Assembly: GCA_017998575.1 (NCBI GenBank)
Contig: JAGOCV010000073.1
Span: 1-14,199, forward strand
Reading direction: 5' to 3'
DNA length: 14,199 nt
From: Burkholderiaceae bacterium
GTDB lineage: Bacteria > Pseudomonadota > Gammaproteobacteria > Burkholderiales > Burkholderiaceae
Below the pieces are notes generated by a model, which was not told where the DNA came from, ran no database searches, and worked only from the letters and a program-made list of their open reading frames with translations. This document shows, in pieces, positions 1 through 6,411 of this stretch; the first letter of the stretch is position 1; each line of letters starts with the position of its first letter. A program made the translations under genes and the position numbers.

Positions 1-549
1 GTAGACGAAGCCGCGCTCGATCACGCGCTTGAAGGCGCGGATCTCGTTGGCCTCGGTGATGAACTCCATCGTCTTGTACGGATGGTCCCAGTCGCCCAGC
101 ACGCCCAGGCGCTTGAAGTCGGCCATCTGCAGCGCGATCTGCTCGGTGGCGAAGGCGCGGCTCTTGGCCTGCATCTCGTCGCGCGGCAGGTTGCGGCCGT
201 GCTTTTTCTCGATGGCGTTCTCGATCGGCAGGCCGTGGCAATCCCAGCCCGGGATGTACTGCGCGTCGAAGCCGGCCAGCTGGCGCGCCTTGACGATCAT
301 GTCCTTGAGCACCTTGTTGACGGCGTGGCCCATGTGGATCTGGCCGTTGGCATAGGGCGGGCCGTCGTGCAACACGAACTTGGGCGCGCCGCAGCGGGCG
401 TCGCGCAGGCGCTTGTAGAGGCCTTCGCCGTTGTGCCACTGATCGACCCAGCCCGGCTCGCGCTTGGGCAGGTCGCCGCGCATGGGGAAGGGGGTGTCGG
501 CCAGGTTCAGCGTTGCGCGGTAGTCGGTCTTGGCGTTTTCTTCGGACAT
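1..549 (-). CDS. ileS: Isoleucyl-tRNA synthetase, N-terminal part (cut by window edge)
   Basis: This is the first 183 codons of a class I aminoacyl-tRNA synthetase that charges tRNA-Ile in the cytoplasm; the rest lies beyond the left edge. The translation begins [19 protein letters not shown] and reads through to base 1 without a stop. The HIGH-type ATP-binding signature is at residues 61-75 ([15 protein letters not shown]), and the IleRS-typical [10 protein letters not shown] follows at 101-110. The ATG at 547-549 is chosen because the protein starts directly before the conserved N-terminal helix; no good Shine-Dalgarno sequence precedes it. It lies downstream of ribF on the same strand, the usual proteobacterial ribF-ileS(-lspA) order. 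An inverted repeat ends about 15 bases before the start codon. Family identification is certain; only the start choice is open. Confidence 0.97.
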   Translation of the reverse strand, partial: MSEENAKTDYRATLNLADTPFPMRGDLPKREPGWVDQWHNGEGLYKRLRDARCGAPKFVLHDGPPYANGQIHMGHAVNKVLKDMIVKARQLAGFDAQYIPGWDCHGLPIENAIEKKHGRNLPRDEMQAKSRAFATEQIALQMADFKRLGVLGDWDHPYKTMEFITEANEIRAFKRVIERGFVY

Positions 550-564
550 GATCTGGGGCAGGAA

Positions 565-650
565 GCTTCGACAGGCTCAGCCCGGACGGTGCGCAGGGCG
601 CGCGGTGCGGGTGGCGGGGTGGTTGCCGTTCGCCCCGAGCTTGTCGAAGG
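565..650. repeat. Inverted REP-like intergenic repeat pair
   Basis: Two 25-base arms lie head to head in the ribF-ileS gap: left arm 565-589 (core CTTCGACAGGCTCAG) and right arm 626-650 (core GAGCTTGTCGAAGG). The reverse complement of the right arm matches the left at 19 of 25 positions, with a 36-base loop between. The TTCGACA(A/G)GCTC core resembles a dispersed palindromic repeat that I recall in many GC-rich proteobacterial genomes. In the ribF-ileS transcript the pair could fold as a long hairpin just before the ileS start. Copy number cannot be judged from one window. Confidence 0.75.
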
Positions 651-688
651 GCGTGCTGGCCGCATCGTCCCGATGCGTGGCGCGGGCT

Positions 689-1699
689 TTAAATTCGGTC
701 GCGGGTGGTCTGCCGGCGCGTCTGGCCGTGGCGCGAGGCGAAGAACGAACGGGCGTCATCGCAGTCGCGCGCGATGCCCGTCTTGAGGGCATCGAGGCTG
801 TCGTAGCGCAGTTCGTCGTGCAGTTTGTGCAGCAGGTCCACGCGGATGATTTTACCGTAGCCCCCCTCGGCCCCCAGGTTGGCGGGCCAATCGAGGCAGA
901 AGGTCTCGAGCAGCACGCGCCCACCGTTGACGTCGTCGGGGTCCAGCGACGGGCGCACGCCCAGGTTGGCAACGCCGGGCAGCGGCTCGGGCGCCAGACC
1001 ATGGACTTCCACCGCGAAGATGCCGCTGGCGGCGGGCTTCCAGTGGGAAAAGCGCAGGTTCAGCGTGCGGAACCCCAGGTCTCGGCCCAGCTTGCGGCCA
1101 TGCACCACGTGGCCGCTGATGCTGTAAGGCCGGCCCAGCAACGCGGCGGCCTGGTCCATGCGTCCGGCGGAGAGCGCCTCGCGCACGGCGGAACTGGACA
1201 CGCGCAGGCCATGAACCTCGTAGCTCATCATGCGCGCCACGTCGAAGCCGCGCGCGGCGGCCATCGCGTCGAGCAGGGCGTAGTCGCCAGCGCGGTGCGC
1301 GCCGAAGCGGAAGTCGTCCCCCACCAGCACATAGCGCGCGCCCAGGCCGCCCACCAGCACGTCGTCGATGAAGGCCTGGGGCGAGAGGGCGGCCAGCGAT
1401 TCGTTGAACGGCAGCACCACGCACTGCTGCACGCCGCAGCGTGCCAGTTCGGTGAGCTTGTCGCGCAGCGTGGCGATGCGTGCGGGTGCGAGTTCGGGCC
1501 GGCCGTGGCGAGCGGCGAAGTGGTCGCGCGGGTGTGGCTCGAAGGTCAGCACGCAACTGGGCACGCCGCGGTGGGCGGCCTCGCTGCCCAGCAGCGCCAG
1601 CATGGCCTGGTGGCCCCGGTGCACGCCGTCGAAATTGCCGATGGTGAGGGCGCAGGCGGGCGAAATGCCGGGGTGCCTGAAGCCGCGGAAGATTTTCAT
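689..1699 (-). CDS. ribF: Bifunctional riboflavin kinase / FAD synthetase
   Basis: This enzyme phosphorylates riboflavin to FMN and adenylates FMN to FAD in the cytoplasm. The 336-residue length is normal. The N-terminal nucleotidyltransferase half shows GNFDGVHRGH (21-30), FEPHP (53-57), VGDDFRFG (126-133) and SSSAVREAL (168-176). The C-terminal riboflavin kinase half shows GRKLGRDLGFRTLNL (201-215) and SGIFAV (225-230). In the kinase motif the usual Pro of PTxN is Arg, but the Thr and Asn are kept. The start chosen is the ATG at 1697-1699 (MKIFRGFRHPG), which fits the family N-terminus; an in-frame ATG at 1732 would add 11 unlikely residues. It is followed after 139 bases by ileS and is divergent from the HNH gene. 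FAD made here would serve the flavoenzymes encoded nearby (acyl-CoA dehydrogenases, TrxB). Confidence 0.96.
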   Translation of the reverse strand: MKIFRGFRHPGISPACALTIGNFDGVHRGHQAMLALLGSEAAHRGVPSCVLTFEPHPRDHFAARHGRPELAPARIATLRDKLTELARCGVQQCVVLPFNESLAALSPQAFIDDVLVGGLGARYVLVGDDFRFGAHRAGDYALLDAMAAARGFDVARMMSYEVHGLRVSSSAVREALSAGRMDQAAALLGRPYSISGHVVHGRKLGRDLGFRTLNLRFSHWKPAASGIFAVEVHGLAPEPLPGVANLGVRPSLDPDDVNGGRVLLETFCLDWPANLGAEGGYGKIIRVDLLHKLHDELRYDSLDALKTGIARDCDDARSFFASRHGQTRRQTTRDRI

Positions 1700-1747
1700 G
1701 GACTGGGAAGGTGGTCGCCGTGATGACGCCATCCGTCATGCGATCAG

Positions 1748-1755
1748 GTTATATT
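1748..1755. promoter_or_regulatory. Possible shared -10 region between ribF and the HNH gene
   Basis: The 150-base divergent gap has one AT-rich spot in otherwise GC-rich DNA. On the plus strand it reads TATATT (1750-1755), a possible -10 for the HNH gene. On the minus strand the overlapping TATAAC (1748-1753) could serve ribF. I found no convincing -35 hexamer at 16-18 bases on either side, so this is a weak composition-based call. Confidence 0.3.
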
Positions 1756-1837
1756 GTCCTTCAGACCGGCCCCTGCCGCTGGGTTGCGGCCGGTGCGTGA
1801 GCTTCGCGTTCACGCCACCCGCTCGCCATTCAACTGC

Positions 1838-1852
1838 AGGAGTCGTCTCTTG
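1838..1852 (+). promoter_or_regulatory. Shine-Dalgarno and TTG start of the HNH gene
   Basis: AGGAG at 1838-1842 lies seven bases before TTG at 1850-1852. The protein reading from this TTG (MKVLKLSAQGLPQSWIS) begins where the folded sequence begins. The longer reading from the ATG at 1754 adds 32 Arg/Pro-rich residues that look like translated leader. This decides the start in favour of TTG. Confidence 0.75.
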
Positions 1853-2407
1853 AAAGTCTTGAAGCTGTCGGCCCAGGGGCTGCCCCAGTCCTGGATTTCG
1901 CTGGAACAGGCGGTGATCCACTACGCCGCCGACGAGGTGCGCTGGGAAATGGGCGCCGAGGTGGCGGTGTTCCGCGGCGGGCACAACGCCATCACCGGAG
2001 AGCAGTCGGTGATCGCGGTCAGCAGCATCATCGGCACCAAGGGCGTGCCGGGCATCAATCCCTTCGACCTCAAGCCGGGCCTCACGAACACCAAGCTGTT
2101 CGCGCGCGACCGCTGCGTGTGCGCCTACTGCGGCCAGCAGCCCGACGAGACCGAGCTCACGCGAGAGCACATCATCCCGCTGGCCCAACGGGGCCGCGAT
2201 CACTGGATGAACGTGGTGACCGCCTGCCGCGCCTGCAATCACCGCAAAAGCAACCGCACGCCCGAGCAGGCCCACATGCCCCTGCTCTATGCGCCCTACG
2301 TGCCCAGCCTGTGGGAAGACTTCATCCTGCGCAACCGCCGCATCCTGGCGGACCAGATGGAGTTCCTGATGGCGCACCTGCCGGCCAGCTCGCGGCTGCA
2401 CGGCTGA
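1850..2407 (+). CDS. HNH endonuclease family protein
   Basis: This is a 185-residue protein with an HNH (beta-beta-alpha metal) nuclease domain in its second half. Visible signatures are a zinc knuckle CAYC (91-94), then TREHIIP with H107, Asn121, and CRACNHRKSNRTP (126-138) supplying the second CxxC (126/129), N130 and K133. These match the CxxC...EHxxP...N...CxxCNxxK pattern of HNH proteins that cut DNA with a divalent metal. The first 85 residues have no motif I recognise. The start is TTG with a good ribosome-binding site. No methyltransferase, toxin or mobile element lies beside it, so a restriction-modification or homing role is not supported. It appears to be a resident gene with the same base composition as its neighbours. 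Its target and biological role are unknown to me; the domain call is secure. Confidence 0.88.
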   Translation: MKVLKLSAQGLPQSWISLEQAVIHYAADEVRWEMGAEVAVFRGGHNAITGEQSVIAVSSIIGTKGVPGINPFDLKPGLTNTKLFARDRCVCAYCGQQPDETELTREHIIPLAQRGRDHWMNVVTACRACNHRKSNRTPEQAHMPLLYAPYVPSLWEDFILRNRRILADQMEFLMAHLPASSRLHG

Positions 2408-2415
2408 TCTGCCGC

Positions 2416-2431
2416 GCGCCGCTTACGGCGC
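2416..2431. terminator. GC hairpin in the convergent gap after the HNH gene
   Basis: GCGCCG-CTTA-CGGCGC forms a perfect six-base-pair stem with a four-base loop in the 30-base gap between the converging HNH and acyl-CoA dehydrogenase genes. Being symmetric it could act for both strands, but no T-run follows on either side. At most it is a weak terminator or mRNA 3' stabiliser. Confidence 0.35.
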
Positions 2432-2437
2432 TCCCGC

Positions 2438-3553
2438 TCAGGCGAACACGCCGGCGGTTTCCTCCATGCGAGCCGCGACCTCGCCGAGGTGGTGCAGCGA
2501 ATCGCCGTAGGTCATCTCCAGTTGCGTGAGCTTCTTGAAGTAGTGACTCCCGACATATTCGTCGGTCACGCCGATGCCGCCGTGCAACTGCACAGACTGC
2601 TGACCCACGAAGCGCATCGACTGGCCGAGCTGGTATTTGGCGCGAGCGAGCGCGCGACGGCGCTCCCCGGCCGGTGCCTGCAGCTTCAGGCTTGCGTAGT
2701 AGCTCATGGAGCGGGCGAGTTCCAGCTGCATCTTCATATCGGCCACGCGGTGGCGCAGGGCCTGGAAGCTCGCGATCGGCACGCCGAACTGCTTGCGCGT
2801 GTTCATGTAGTCCACGGTGAGCGCCAGCGTCTCTTCCATCACGCCCACGGCTTCGGCGCACACCGCAGCGATGCCGGTGTCCACGCCGAGTTCGAGCGCG
2901 GGCAGCCCATCCGCGTGCAGCAGCGCCGCGGGTGCGTCCGTGAGCCGCACGTCGGCCGCGCGCGAGCCGTCCTGCGTGAGGTAGCCGCGCGCCGACACGC
3001 CATCGCCCATCTCCGCGATGAAGAGCGAGAGCCGGCCATTGGCCAGCGCCGGCACGATGACGGCGTCGGCCCGATCGCCTGCCGGCACGATCTGTTTGAG
3101 GCCGTTCAACCGCCACTGGCCATCAGCGGCCTGCGTGGCCGTGGTCTCGCAGGCATCGAGCCGGTAGCGGGCGCGGCGCTCCTGGTGGGCCAGCACCACG
3201 AGACGCTCGCCGCTGGCGATGCCGGGCAGCCACAGCTCGCGCTCGGCCGCGGGCGCTTCGGCCAGCAGCGTGCAGGCGACCAGCGTCTGGGCCAGCGGTT
3301 CGAGGACGATGCCGCGACCGAGCTCCTCCATGACAACGATGGCATCGACCGGGCCCAGCCCCAGGCCGCCGTGTTCCTCGGGCACGACCAGGGCCGTCAG
3401 CCCGAGCCCGGCCAGGTCTTGCCAAACATCGCGCGAGAAGCCGCCGTCCTCGCGCACGATGGCGCGGCGGCGCTCGAAGCCATAGCTCTTGTCCACCCAG
3501 CGGCGCACCGCGTCGCGCAGGGCCTGCTGGTCATCGGAGAAATCGAAGTCCAT
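2438..3553 (-). CDS. Acyl-CoA dehydrogenase, small (beta, PimD-like) subunit
   Basis: This is a 371-residue member of the FAD-dependent acyl-CoA dehydrogenase family. It has the N-terminal helical domain (MDFDFSDDQQALRDAV onward), an EEHGG(L)GLG loop at 59-67, and the C-terminal FAD-contact motifs TRKQFGVPIASFQ (252-264) and QLHGGIGVTDEY (322-333). It looks most like the small subunit of pimeloyl-CoA dehydrogenase. Neither usual active-site Glu is present: the YEGT-type position reads TYGDS (348-352), and the helix-G position falls in a Glu-free stretch, LGVDTGIAAV (222-231). Such subunits work only with a catalytic partner, here the gene 17 bases upstream on the same strand. AGAGGA precedes the ATG by about seven bases. 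The substrate cannot be read from sequence; a branched, cyclic or dicarboxylic acyl-CoA is possible. Confidence 0.9.
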   Translation of the reverse strand: MDFDFSDDQQALRDAVRRWVDKSYGFERRRAIVREDGGFSRDVWQDLAGLGLTALVVPEEHGGLGLGPVDAIVVMEELGRGIVLEPLAQTLVACTLLAEAPAAERELWLPGIASGERLVVLAHQERRARYRLDACETTATQAADGQWRLNGLKQIVPAGDRADAVIVPALANGRLSLFIAEMGDGVSARGYLTQDGSRAADVRLTDAPAALLHADGLPALELGVDTGIAAVCAEAVGVMEETLALTVDYMNTRKQFGVPIASFQALRHRVADMKMQLELARSMSYYASLKLQAPAGERRRALARAKYQLGQSMRFVGQQSVQLHGGIGVTDEYVGSHYFKKLTQLEMTYGDSLHHLGEVAARMEETAGVFA

Positions 3554-3570
3554 GTCCTGATCCTCTCGTC

Positions 3571-4761
3571 TCAACCCAGAACGGTCTGCGCCACGATGTT
3601 GCGCTGGACCTCGTTGCTGCCGCCGTAGATCGTCGTCTTGCGGTAATTGAAGTAAGTGGAAGCCAGCGGCGCGCAATAGGCGGCGCCCACCTGGTCGCCC
3701 TGCCAGCCGGCTTCCATTGCCTCGGGGATGAAGGGCAGGCTGTACGGGCCGGCGGCCAGCATCAGCAGCTCGGTGTAGCGCTGCTGGATCTCGCTGCCGC
3801 GGATCTTGAGCAGCCCCGCGATGTCCAGCGAGTTCTTGCCCGACTTCTCGGCCGAGAGCACGCGCAGCACCAGCATTTCGAGTGCGACGACGTCCACCTC
3901 CAGTTTCGCGATCTCGTCCCGGAACCGCACGTCGTCCCAGGCGCCTTCGCTCTTGGCGATGCGCTTGAGCCGTTCGAGTTCGCGCTTGGCGCGGTTGACG
4001 TCGGCGATGTTGGTGCGCTCGTGCGACAGCAGGTGCTTGGCGTACGTCCAGCCCTTGTTTTCTTCGCCAATGAGGTTCTCGGCCGGCACCTCGACGTTGT
4101 CGAAGAACACCTCGTTCACCTCGTGCTCGCCGTCGAGCATGATGATCGGGCGCACGGTGACGCCGGGCGACTTCATGTCGATCAGCAGGAAGCTGATGCC
4201 TGTCTGCGGCTTGCCTTCGGTACTGGTGCGCACCAGGCAGAAGATCCAGTCGCCGTACTGGCCCAGGGTGGTCCAGGTCTTCTGGCCGTTGACGATGTAC
4301 CTGTCGCCCCGGCTGTCCGCGACCCTTTCGGCGCGTGTCTTGAGCGAGGCCAGGTCGGAGCCCGAGCCCGGTTCGCTGTAGCCCTGGCTCCACCAGACCT
4401 CGCCGCTGGCGATGCCGGGCAGGAAGCGACGGTGCTGTTCGGGCGTGCCGAAGGCCATGATGACTGGCGCCACCATCACCGGCCCGAAGGGCACGATGCG
4501 CGGCGCACCGGCCAGCGCACATTCCTCTTCGAACAGGTGCTTCTGCACGGCCGTCCAGCCCGGGCCGCCGAATTCCTTCGGCCAGCCGTAGCCGAGCCAG
4601 CCTTTCGTGCCCAGGATCTTCGCCCAGCGCTGCATGTCGTCGCGCGAGAGGCGGAAGGCGTTGTGAACCTTGTGCGCGATGTCCTGCGGCAGGTTCGCGC
4701 GCACCCAGGTGCGGATGTCGTCCCGGAACTTCTGTTCTTCGGGGGTGAATGCCAGGTCCAT
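3571..4761 (-). CDS. Acyl-CoA dehydrogenase, large (alpha, PimC-like) subunit
   Basis: This is a 396-residue acyl-CoA dehydrogenase family flavoprotein. Motifs are WPKEFGGPGW (60-69), the FAD/substrate loop SQGYSEPGSGSDLAS (125-139), NGQKTWTT (158-165), DNVEVPAENLIGEENKGW (221-238), and YGGSNEVQRNI (379-389) near the C-terminus. The YEGT-type catalytic Glu is absent, but SHERTNIA (246-253) carries Glu248 where isovaleryl- and long-chain-type enzymes keep theirs. It is therefore the likely catalytic subunit of a heteromer with the small subunit encoded immediately downstream. The ATG at 4759-4761 follows GGAG with five bases between; a longer reading to 4845 would overlap the end of yceH and adds non-conserved residues. 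It follows yceH after 43 bases and may share its transcript. Flavoprotein family assignment is firm; the substrate is unknown. Confidence 0.93.
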   Translation of the reverse strand: MDLAFTPEEQKFRDDIRTWVRANLPQDIAHKVHNAFRLSRDDMQRWAKILGTKGWLGYGWPKEFGGPGWTAVQKHLFEEECALAGAPRIVPFGPVMVAPVIMAFGTPEQHRRFLPGIASGEVWWSQGYSEPGSGSDLASLKTRAERVADSRGDRYIVNGQKTWTTLGQYGDWIFCLVRTSTEGKPQTGISFLLIDMKSPGVTVRPIIMLDGEHEVNEVFFDNVEVPAENLIGEENKGWTYAKHLLSHERTNIADVNRAKRELERLKRIAKSEGAWDDVRFRDEIAKLEVDVVALEMLVLRVLSAEKSGKNSLDIAGLLKIRGSEIQQRYTELLMLAAGPYSLPFIPEAMEAGWQGDQVGAAYCAPLASTYFNYRKTTIYGGSNEVQRNIVAQTVLG

Positions 4762-4804
4762 GGTGTCTCCAGTTGGCGCCTGGCGGGTTGTAGCACGAGC
4801 GTTT

Positions 4805-5503
4805 TTATCCGCCCTGTCCTGGCTGCGACAGGCCCAGTTCGGCACACAGCTTCTGCACGGTGGCGCGCAGGCCGGCCACTTCGTTCTCGAGCACCGAGAG
4901 GCGCACGCTCAAAGCGCGGTCGTGCGATGCGTCCGGTCCCGCCCCCTCGCCGGTGGAGGACGAGACGCACGCCTGTGCTGCGAGCGCCGACTCGTCCAGG
5001 GGGCCGCACAGCAGGTGCGCCCAGCGCTGCTCGCGCGCGCCGGGCGCACGGGCCAGCCGTGCGACCAGCGGGCCGCCCTTGCTCTCGTCTCGGTCGTGCA
5101 GTTCGTCGAGAAAGGCCTCCACCGAAGAGATGTCGGCGAAGCGGTGCCAACGCTCGGCGTTGATGCGCAACTCGCCGGCAGTCTGCGGGCCGCGCAACAT
5201 CAGCAGGCCGAGCAGCGCGGCCGACTGGTCGGGGACGGCCAGCGCGCGTTGCAGGTTGTGCTCGTAACGCGTGACGCGGCCACCGCTGGTCTCGAAGACG
5301 AGATGCAGCGCTTTCAGGTCGTCAAGCGCCTCCTGCGCCTGCGTGTCGGTGATATTCATCAGCGGGTCGCGGCTGCTTTTCTGGTTGCAACCCGAGATCA
5401 GCGAGTTGAGCGTGAGCGGGTAGCTGTCGGGCACGGTGCGTGCCTTTTCCATCAGCGTGCCGAGCACGCGTGCTTCAACGGGGGAGAGGGGGCGTAGGGG
5501 CAT
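4805..5503 (-). CDS. yceH: YceH-like (DUF480 / UPF0502) winged-helix protein
   Basis: This is a 232-residue cytoplasmic protein of the DUF480 family (E. coli YceH). The family hallmark is visible at the N-terminus: [20 protein letters not shown] (6-25), then [20 protein letters not shown] (28-47) and the [11 protein letters not shown] helix, the first winged helix. A second one follows around [20 protein letters not shown] (98-117). The C-terminal part (about 196-225) contains a heptad-like stretch, [20 protein letters not shown], a probable coiled coil. DNA-binding folds suggest a regulatory role, but the family's function is not established. The ATG at 5501-5503 has no clear Shine-Dalgarno sequence and lies 21 bases from the divergent purN start. 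It heads a leftward run with the two dehydrogenase genes, although no functional link is evident. Confidence 0.93.
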   Translation of the reverse strand: MPLRPLSPVEARVLGTLMEKARTVPDSYPLTLNSLISGCNQKSSRDPLMNITDTQAQEALDDLKALHLVFETSGGRVTRYEHNLQRALAVPDQSAALLGLLMLRGPQTAGELRINAERWHRFADISSVEAFLDELHDRDESKGGPLVARLARAPGAREQRWAHLLCGPLDESALAAQACVSSSTGEGAGPDASHDRALSVRLSVLENEVAGLRATVQKLCAELGLSQPGQGG

Positions 5504-5508
5504 GGCGG

Positions 5509-5514
5509 GATAAT
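5509..5514 (+). promoter_or_regulatory. Possible -10 element of purN (leaderless start)
   Basis: GATAAT lies ten bases before the purN ATG, inside the 21-base divergent gap. It matches TATAAT at five of six positions. Transcription would begin about four bases before the ATG, so the message would have practically no leader, consistent with the absence of a Shine-Dalgarno sequence. No good -35 is visible at the right distance, as the region there is a G-run inside yceH. Confidence 0.4.
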
Positions 5515-5524
5515 TCGCGCTTCA

Positions 5525-6115
5525 ATGAAAAACATCGTGATTCTGATCTCGGGCGCGGGCTCGAACATGAAAGCTATCGTGGAGACCGCAGAACGCGAGC
5601 GCTGGCCCGAGCGGATGGGCGCCCGTATCGCGGCCGTCATCAGCAACCGGCCGCAGGCCACCGGGCTCGCGACGGCACAGGCGGCCGGCGTGGCGACCGG
5701 CGTGGTCGACCACCGCGCGCACGCTTCGCGTGAATCGTTCGATGCCGAACTCGCGCAGGCCATCGACGCGCATGCGCCCGCACTCGTGGTGCTGGCGGGA
5801 TTCATGCGCATCCTCACGCCCGGGTTCGTGGCCCACTACGCCGGCCGGCTGGTGAACATCCACCCGTCGCTGCTGCCGGCATTCCCGGGGCTGGAAACGC
5901 ACCGCCGCGCCATCGAGGCCGGCTGCAAGGTGGCGGGCGTCACGGTGCACCAGGTGACAGCCGAACTGGACCACGGCCCCATCCTCGATCAGGCCGCGGT
6001 GCCCGTCCTGGACGGTGACACCCCCGAGCTTCTGGCCGCGCGCGTGCAGGCGCAGGAGCACCGCATCTACCCGCGCGCCGTGGCGCGGCTGGTGGCCGGG
6101 CTGCCGGCGCGCTGA
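5525..6115 (+). CDS. purN: Phosphoribosylglycinamide formyltransferase
   Basis: This enzyme transfers the formyl group of 10-formyl-tetrahydrofolate to GAR, giving FGAR, the third step of de novo purine synthesis. The 196-residue length is typical of the monofunctional bacterial enzyme. The substrate phosphate loop is SGAGSNM (9-15). The catalytic triad corresponding to E. coli Asn106/His108/Asp144 is present as N111 and H113 in NIHPSLLPAFPG (111-122) and D149 in ELDHGPI (147-153); GFMRIL (92-97) and GVTVHQV (138-144) are also family signatures. It stands alone rather than in a purine operon: divergent from yceH and convergent, with seven bases between, with the DUF1653 gene. The ATG has no Shine-Dalgarno sequence; see the -10-like element in front of it. 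Confidence 0.97.
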   Translation: MKNIVILISGAGSNMKAIVETAERERWPERMGARIAAVISNRPQATGLATAQAAGVATGVVDHRAHASRESFDAELAQAIDAHAPALVVLAGFMRILTPGFVAHYAGRLVNIHPSLLPAFPGLETHRRAIEAGCKVAGVTVHQVTAELDHGPILDQAAVPVLDGDTPELLAARVQAQEHRIYPRAVARLVAGLPAR

Positions 6116-6122
6116 AGCCGGC

Positions 6123-6380
6123 TCAGACCGCGGGCGTGTCGTCGGCCACGCGCTCGAATCGCGGCCGGGCCACGCCGTCGATCACCACGGTCTCGAGGAA
6201 CATCGCCGCGGGGCGTACCCACAGGCCGTGCGCGCCGTAGAGCGCGCGGTACAGGGTCATCGGCTCCAGGGTCTCGCTGTGGCGCACCGTTCCGATCACG
6301 TCGTACTGGCCGCCCTTGTAGTGGCGGTAGCGGCCCGGCGGGGTCTCGACGAGGGCGGGGAGGTCGGTGTCGGTCGTCAT
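6123..6380 (-). CDS. DUF1653 domain protein
   Basis: This is a small, 85-residue soluble protein made up almost entirely of a DUF1653 domain. The pattern GRYRHYKGGQYDVIGTVRHS (16-35) followed by LEPMTLYRALYGAHGLWVRP (38-57) and AMFLETV (59-65) is the domain hallmark. It is rich in aromatic and basic residues in a compact beta fold, which could suit ligand or nucleic-acid binding, but no activity is established that I know of. It converges on purN with a seven-base gap and no terminator between, so read-through antisense into purN is possible. It starts 31 bases from the divergent methyltransferase start. No strong Shine-Dalgarno sequence is visible. Confidence 0.9.
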   Translation of the reverse strand: MTTDTDLPALVETPPGRYRHYKGGQYDVIGTVRHSETLEPMTLYRALYGAHGLWVRPAAMFLETVVIDGVARPRFERVADDTPAV

Positions 6381-6399
6381 GCGTGAGGGTGGTCAATGG

Positions 6400-6405
6400 G
6401 ACAAT
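6400..6405 (+). promoter_or_regulatory. Possible -10 element of the methyltransferase gene (leaderless start)
   Basis: GACAAT ends six bases before the ATG at 6412 (four of six matches to TATAAT). A start site seven bases downstream would fall on the A of the ATG itself. No Shine-Dalgarno sequence precedes the ATG, and no clear -35 is visible. The call rests on spacing and on similarity to the purN arrangement. Confidence 0.3.
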
Positions 6406-6411
6406 CGGGGC

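Noticed and set aside
1700..1732. Longer ribF from the upstream ATG at 1732
   Set aside because: The 11 extra residues (MASSRRPPSQS) look non-structural and the family N-terminus begins at MKIFRGF; neither start has a strong ribosome-binding site, so the shorter one is preferred.
1754..1849. Longer HNH protein from ATG 1754
   Set aside because: It would start inside the candidate -10 region and adds Arg/Pro-rich leader-like residues, whereas TTG 1850 has AGGAG seven bases upstream.
4021..5163. Plus-strand open frame opposite the acyl-CoA dehydrogenase large subunit and yceH
   Set aside because: It spans two well-supported genes and the gap between them on the opposite strand, and has no family signature.
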